Assembly: GCA_905331475.1 (NCBI GenBank)
Contig: CAJNYU010000718.1
Location: forward strand, 1-64,000
Origin: Rotaria socialis
Taxonomy: Eukaryota > Rotifera > Eurotatoria > Philodinida > Philodinidae
Length of the DNA: 64,000 bases
Direction: 5' to 3'
Shown in pieces: positions 58,644-64,000 of the stretch. The notes under the pieces were generated by a model, which saw only the letters and a program-made list of their open reading frames with translations, made no database searches and was not told the origin of the DNA. The first letter of the stretch is position 1. Every line of letters starts with the position of its first letter. Made by a program: the position numbers and the translations under genes.

Positions 58644-61600
58644 AAAATGAGTGTACGTAAATTGTTTGTTTCTCTATAGAGTATCTAATAATAGCTTTGC
58701 GCGAAATCATTTATCGTAAAAATAATCTACGATCGTCACTCATTATTGCACACGAATAGCTCTTTATATATATATAGATATAAAACAGAAGGTTTCAATA
58801 CTTTATTCAATGAAAAACTTCCATATAAAACTAAAACCTTATTTGAATTTCATATTGTCTGTAAAAAGTGTACTAAGTACTTGCTGTTTACGTCATTTAT
58901 TTTAAACAGAATTCTAAGGAACTTGATTTTTTCAAGACAGAACAAGAACAAAACAAAACAATTAGAATGCTTTTACCATAGATAGCAATAGACCATTGTT
59001 TGATGTGAATATGTTTGTATCATTTTCTTTCGTGCGATTGCAGTTTTGAAAGAACAACTACTGTCTTCATTAAACTTGAAATTAATGATAAAATTTCTTC
59101 AGAGATTCATTATTAACAATCACATGTATCATGTATAGCAGCAGAAATTTCGATATAAATAAAACATCTACTATTTCCTGTTTTCAATTGATCAATGACC
59201 TAAAGTACTCAAGTGCTTCTCTCTATCATTTTGCATTACTACGCTTTGCTGTCGATTTATTGATATAGAACTGATGAAATGGAAACTAGAGGATGTGTTT
59301 TTTCCTCACATTTCATCAAACTTCATAAGGGTCATGATTTCAATTCTATGTTGTATTTGAATATTCGATATTTTTTCAACTACGTATTCGAGAAATCATC
59401 CGATCGACTTATATAAAGCTAAAGGAAAAACATGAAAATTTACTTTAACAGTTGACTTGTATCACCATAATACTGTTCTAGAAGACTATACAACTATCAG
59501 CTTATATTACAATTGTTGCAGGGATTATACTAGTTGGCTGTTAGTGGTGATCTTAATGTTATATATAATAATATTATTTTATTTAAGCTCGATGCCATTA
59601 AAATCTATTAATATAAGTATACTGTCGTTGATTATATGAAAGAATGGTCCTCGTCTTACATTACTGCCTAAAAAAAGACTTCAATAAAATATTATTTTTA
59701 TAAAGCTAAAATTTGTTTTATAAAAAAAACATCAATGATTAATTAGATATAATATGAATAGAAGTCTAATATTAGTTTGACATCTATGTAAAATTCTACT
59801 AATAGAAACAGCCGATTACTATAAAGAGGCTTGAGTACTAATATAAGGTCATACGCATTATTTCATAGACACCCTGGAGAGTTTGTCTAAAGAATACGAT
59901 AATGAATTTTCAATGGCAATCATCGACTTCGAGCTAGTAGTAAAGAGATTGATGGTGAATCTAAATCATACTTTACCACAGAAGAAAACACTCAGCTGCT
60001 GATTATTAATTCTCTATAACTCATCGATATAAATCATGTAAAGATTTTCCTAAATATCCGAGACGCCACAGTGAATATTCCCCAAGTCATACAAAACGAT
60101 AATTAAAATATATTCCGGATACTAAGGATTTTCATTGACAATTTCCATTTTATATTAAAAAGAAATGGCTTATGGGCATAAGAAAAATTGTGTCTTGTTT
60201 TCAAAAGATGTTCTACTTCGACCAGACAGACAGTTCAAAGTACTTATGATTTGAATCGGTTACTTTTGCCGAGCTTCTGTGTTATTTTATTGAAAGAAAC
60301 AATGAGAACAAACCAATTTTTGACATTGACAGCTAAGGTCGTTTCTAATCAAATTAATTTTTCGATAACATAGACCGATCCAGATACCGTAAAAAAAAAC
60401 ACCGGCTTCATCACTCTCTCCATCGTTGGCGAAAAGTCTGCGTTAAATTTTTCTCTGTGTAGTTTCAAAATTTTCTGCTCGAAACCGAGTTCTGATCAGA
60501 TGGTTTTCTTTTTCTCAGTTGAATGAGTGTTGATTCTATCACGATGGAATTTACCAATATATCTATTGATTCCGACTATTTTTAGATGATTTACTGAAAA
60601 ATAGTGAATAAAAAGACATTTCATTTTTCTAATAGAAAAATATCTCCACCAATTGACATTGCTTTTCCATTTTAGTTGAGATAGAGACTGATTAATAATC
60701 TTTATACGTTAAAAGCCTTACTAAATCTCTCATTGTTTTCTAACACTATAGCGAACATGAATGAACAATAACAATCAAAAGCTAACTTCAGCGATGTTTG
60801 ACATTGTGAAAGATTTATTCTTGTTGGCTCGTAGAAAAACATTCATTGGTGCATTTTCTGGAGAGAAAACAAAGCCTGATGATTTCCTTTATTTTATTTC
60901 TATGCAAAGGTTTATTTACATCGTTCTTACAAACGAACTGTTAACTATTCATTGATTCGAGTTGATTTTTATGCCTCGAGAACGAACGACTATTTTGAAT
61001 AAATAAAAGATGCATTTAGTAGAAGAAAAGAATTCACCAAGACAACTAAACAATTGTGAAAAATAGTACACCAACTGTTTTACTCAATGCGGTCAATCAA
61101 TTCTGTTGATATATATAAATTATTCTACTTTTATTTGAGAAATTACTTAAAATGTCATTTAGCATTATAAATAAATAATGAATATCGTCATGTTGTCGAT
61201 TTTGCTCTATATGAAATGTTGCAGATTTGTTTTGTCTCGGCTAAATTAAGAGATTTCCAAGACGCCGCGGCACACCTTTCATTAGCAATTATTTTTAAAG
61301 AAAACAAAATAAGAACTTCAATTTTCCTCTTTAATAGATATTTCTGTGGCGAGTATGAAATTAGATTGTGCTATAAAAAGAAAAGACTTGACTATTTATT
61401 CTATCTATTGAGTTTGTTAAATATTTATCTTGACAATATAAATTACACATGGTGATTGAGTTTAATGGATTTAATTCGGTTATAAATCTTAAGAGGAAAA
61501 TAGAATAAAGAAAAATAATATTTAGATTTGCTCAAAACAAAAAGCAACAGTCACAATTAAAATCAAGTTTATCAAAAATATGCTCTGTTTTTACAGTGGT

Positions 61601-61974
61601 GAATCACTTTTTCCCTTTTGATTTTCAATCTTGCAAAGCAACAACAGAATTTGATTCTATGGAAATGAAAAAATTGATAAAAATAAATGATTGTGATGCA
61701 ATCTTTTCGTCAATCACAATTTGTCAAATAGAAAATTGATGGTTTCTTACTGTAGCGACATTAGTAGATTACAGTTAATTAAACCTACGCTCGAATATTA
61801 GCGCTTGCGAAATGAAATCCGTAACCGTGACTTCATAAACAAAAGCGTAAAAATATTTGTTTTTCAATCTTTTCTTGTGCGAACATTCCTAGAACAAAGA
61901 CTTCGAGAATGAATCATTGATCTTTTCGTTTATTGGATCAACTTTGACAATGTATCGTAAGTAAGTAAAATCAA

Positions 61975-63358
61975 ATGGCTCGTAATCATCAAGATATCCG
62001 AAAAGAAATTCAAAGAATTGAAGGACAACTTCTTGTTGCAAAGCAAATATGCCGTGAAAATGTATTAATTTGTTTGTTTCAATTGCTTTTGTTTTTAAAT
62101 ATTATATTTTTAGTTAAAAGAAATAAATCGTTTAAAAATAGAACAAGAAAATGATTTTATTCTTCAAGAAATTAATCGTCTCTTGTCAATTAAATCCCTG
62201 AATTCAAATGAACATATTGATCAATTTAATCAATTAGTCAGTTAATGATAAACTATTTCGTTTGTATAATCATACTTTTGTTAGCTTCATTTAGTTTATC
62301 AACAACAAAAACGACAAACAATTACATTAGATAATACAGTACAATTGAACAAACAAGTATCATTGAAATTTAAAATCATTTTCTGAATATGCTCTATTTT
62401 CAATGAGAATTTTTACACCTAGCGGCGGCATTATAAGATCTTGTTGCTTTGCAAGAAACTGATAATAGTATCATAAGAAATCGTATGTGACTGTAAGAGT
62501 TTCCAAGGGTTTTCCACCAGTAATTGATGTATTGACATAGCATGATTAGATTCTATGGTAGTTCGAAAGATTTTACGTGATTAGATCGCACGATATTACC
62601 ATAAGGATGTCTCTACCTGATATGTTTGACACGATAGATTCAACTTTATCATGTCTAGTCTTGCTAGGAGCAATTTTCAACAAATCCACCTCTTGTGAAT
62701 ATTTAAGACGGTGATTTTATTTTTCTATTGTTCTCCAGACTGAGATATTAGAAACGATAATACAGTCAAAGGAGCCGAGTGCTATTGAAGAAAAAACTGC
62801 ACATAAATGGTTTTCGAAATTTAATTGCCCGCTATCGAATTATTTCTATGATTCAATTTGAATGAAGAGAGGACGAGAGAGTTGTCGATGGTTTTCAAGA
62901 GTGTCGGAGGCTAAAGACGTTGTAAAAAAATTTGTCCGAAAATTTTTCGTAACAACTGATCATTTTCGAGGAATAGCCTCTTTGCCCGCTCGCTCAACAT
63001 GAATCACTCGATATTATCTTTTATCTGCATAGGATGAGCAATACCATTCATTACTGATTGATCTATCATCGAATATAACTGAACTTGAATCATTATTTGA
63101 TTATGGTAAAAATCTAATTACAGAACCAATTACATCTGTCAATTTACTTAGTAGTAAGTTGATTTAATGAATCAATATCGTCGATTTAGTTTTTACTGAC
63201 TAGATACTGTTTCATTGCAAGAAATATCCGACGATTCTTCAAATGATTATACGAAAACTCAAGACTCAATTCAAATCACCGATCTTCAAAAACGTATTGA
63301 TACATTGAGTAAACGACTTACTAATATTCATCAATGTGATGATTGTTTAATACAATGA
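61975..63358 (+). CDS. small coiled-coil protein, 5 exons
   Basis: Exons 61975-62061, 62114-62236, 62285-62356, 63033-63153, 63204-63358; 558 nt, 185 aa, all junctions in phase. I do not recognise the family. The N-terminal half is a charged coiled coil (DIRKEIQRIEGQLLVAKQ, LKEINRLKIEQENDFILQEI), then LLIDLSSNITELESLF and a C-terminal heptad segment (LQKRIDTLSKRLTNIHQC) ending in CDDC. No signal peptide or membrane segment. Such short coiled coils are typical of centrosome, kinetochore or vesicle-tether subunits; no role is assigned. Intron 3 (62357-63032) is 676 bp while the others are 48-52 bp, so a further small exon there is possible. An untranslated region precedes the ATG. Confidence 0.65.
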
Positions 63359-63851
63359 GAAAAGAATCGTTCTTTTTCACTTGTCAGATTATCATTTGCA
63401 AGAGACTCCTTTGATACATTTATATTTCTTATAGTTTAGTAGTTGATTAACGTATAAAATTATTTTTTTGTTAAAATTGGAAAGAAAAAAAAATACATAT
63501 TTTTTTTATCAAGCATTACGATTGAATAATTTTCATTCTGATAATCACTGACAATACAAATATGTTCATAATTGAGAAATTTAAAAAACCGAACATAAAC
63601 TATTCTTACATTCTTTGTTTGTATATAAACAAACGTTTAAAAACAAGAATACACAATAACAATCAGAAACGGTTTAAGACAGAAATATAAATTTGTGGTA
63701 TTTTATTGTTTTGATACTTGATTCAAAACAATTAATTACAGCACACATATTCTTATATTTATACATTCATTCTCAATATAAGGTGAAAACAGATCTTGAA
63801 GCTATACAATTAAATATATCAGACAAATAAATGTTTTTTGCTTTTGCTCGT
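63359..63851. other. intergenic between convergent genes
   Basis: Both flanking genes end here. AATAAA-type signals are present on both strands. Nothing else seen. Confidence 0.5.
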
Positions 63852-64000
63852 TTACCAATGAGCTTGATGAAGATTTGCAACGCGTTGAAGAAAATCAGCA
63901 TGACTGGCAAATAAGGGTGTTTCAGAGCCAAGATCATGCCAAAATGCACTTAAGGCATCGCTGCCACCATGAACATTGATTAGTGCGAGATGTTCATTGT
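63852..64000 (-). CDS. 3' end of a minus-strand gene, partial
   Basis: The last 48 codons of a frame that runs off the right edge and ends at a TAA at 63852-63854. It reads INVHGGSDALSAFWHDLGSE then TPLFASHADFLQRVANLHQA and HW. The composition is protein-like and there is no stop in the visible part. I do not recognise it. Confidence 0.55.
   Translation of the reverse strand, partial: NEHLALINVHGGSDALSAFWHDLGSETPLFASHADFLQRVANLHQAHW

Larger units (their letters stand above)
55249..61974. other. GPCR copy B upstream region and gene-poor DNA
   Basis: About 55249-59120 aligns in patches with the upstream DNA of copy A (see 38077-41620) and includes TGACGTCA at 57254 and a MITE at 58316. From 59120 to 61974 I see no gene; frames such as 57889-58104, 58746-58985, 60188-60373 and 61216-61455 (all plus) show no family resemblance and no splice-consistent partners. 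Confidence 0.5.

Noticed and set aside
1-64000. CRISPR arrays, rRNA genes, retroviral or other virus-like elements
   Set aside because: No direct-repeat/spacer pattern, no rRNA-like stretch, and no reverse transcriptase, integrase, capsid or envelope-like frame was recognised.

Overview
The window reads as nuclear DNA of a small, AT-rich, intron-dense invertebrate. Coding exons are split by GT-AG introns mostly 50-65 bp long, codon use is A/T-ending, and the gene set is animal (PDZ scaffold, aminergic GPCRs, MEIG1, PPIP5K, MESH1). An arginine ADP-ribosyltransferase fused to kinesin-light-chain-type TPRs and an animal phytochelatin synthase make a bdelloid rotifer the best guess; that is inference. 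No virus-like or retroviral element was recognised. For most multi-exon models the exons were joined by hand, and the summed length is an exact multiple of three. The exceptions are two unresolved junctions near the PPIP5K C-terminus and the partial gene at the right edge.

Left block (0.5-10.9 kb): on the minus strand EFCAB10-like, MEIG1, phytochelatin synthase and the ART-TPR gene; then on the plus strand a 12-exon beta-propeller-like protein, possibly TAF1C. Middle block (12.5-32 kb), all minus: an eight-PDZ NHERF-type scaffold in 12 exons with a 1.2-kb foldback element wholly inside one intron; the ppGpp/NADPH hydrolase MESH1 (HDDC3); the inositol-pyrophosphate kinase/phosphatase PPIP5K in about 26 exons; a small Cys-rich, probably myristoylated orphan; and an R-SNARE-like gene (31.8-34.9 kb) whose 2.5-kb intron carries two hAT-type MITEs with perfect 8-bp target-site duplications.

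Right block (35-64 kb): a direct segmental duplication of an aminergic-type GPCR gene (copy A from 35.1 kb, copy B from 50.96 kb) with conserved upstream DNA reaching to about 41.6 and 59.1 kb. The two genes share a 345-bp tract identical even through a small intron, which suggests gene conversion, while the third intracellular loops have diverged. Copy B holds a single N flanked by a 222-bp tandem repeat, probably an assembly artefact. Between the copies lie about 9 kb without recognisable genes and a 73-nt tRNA-like sequence with a UUA (ochre) anticodon. A small coiled-coil gene and the 3' end of a minus-strand gene close the window.

Themes: pyrophosphate signalling genes side by side (MESH1 and PPIP5K), cilium/sperm-linked genes side by side (EFCAB10 and MEIG1), and repeated use of introns and gene-flanking DNA as landing sites for non-autonomous DNA elements.
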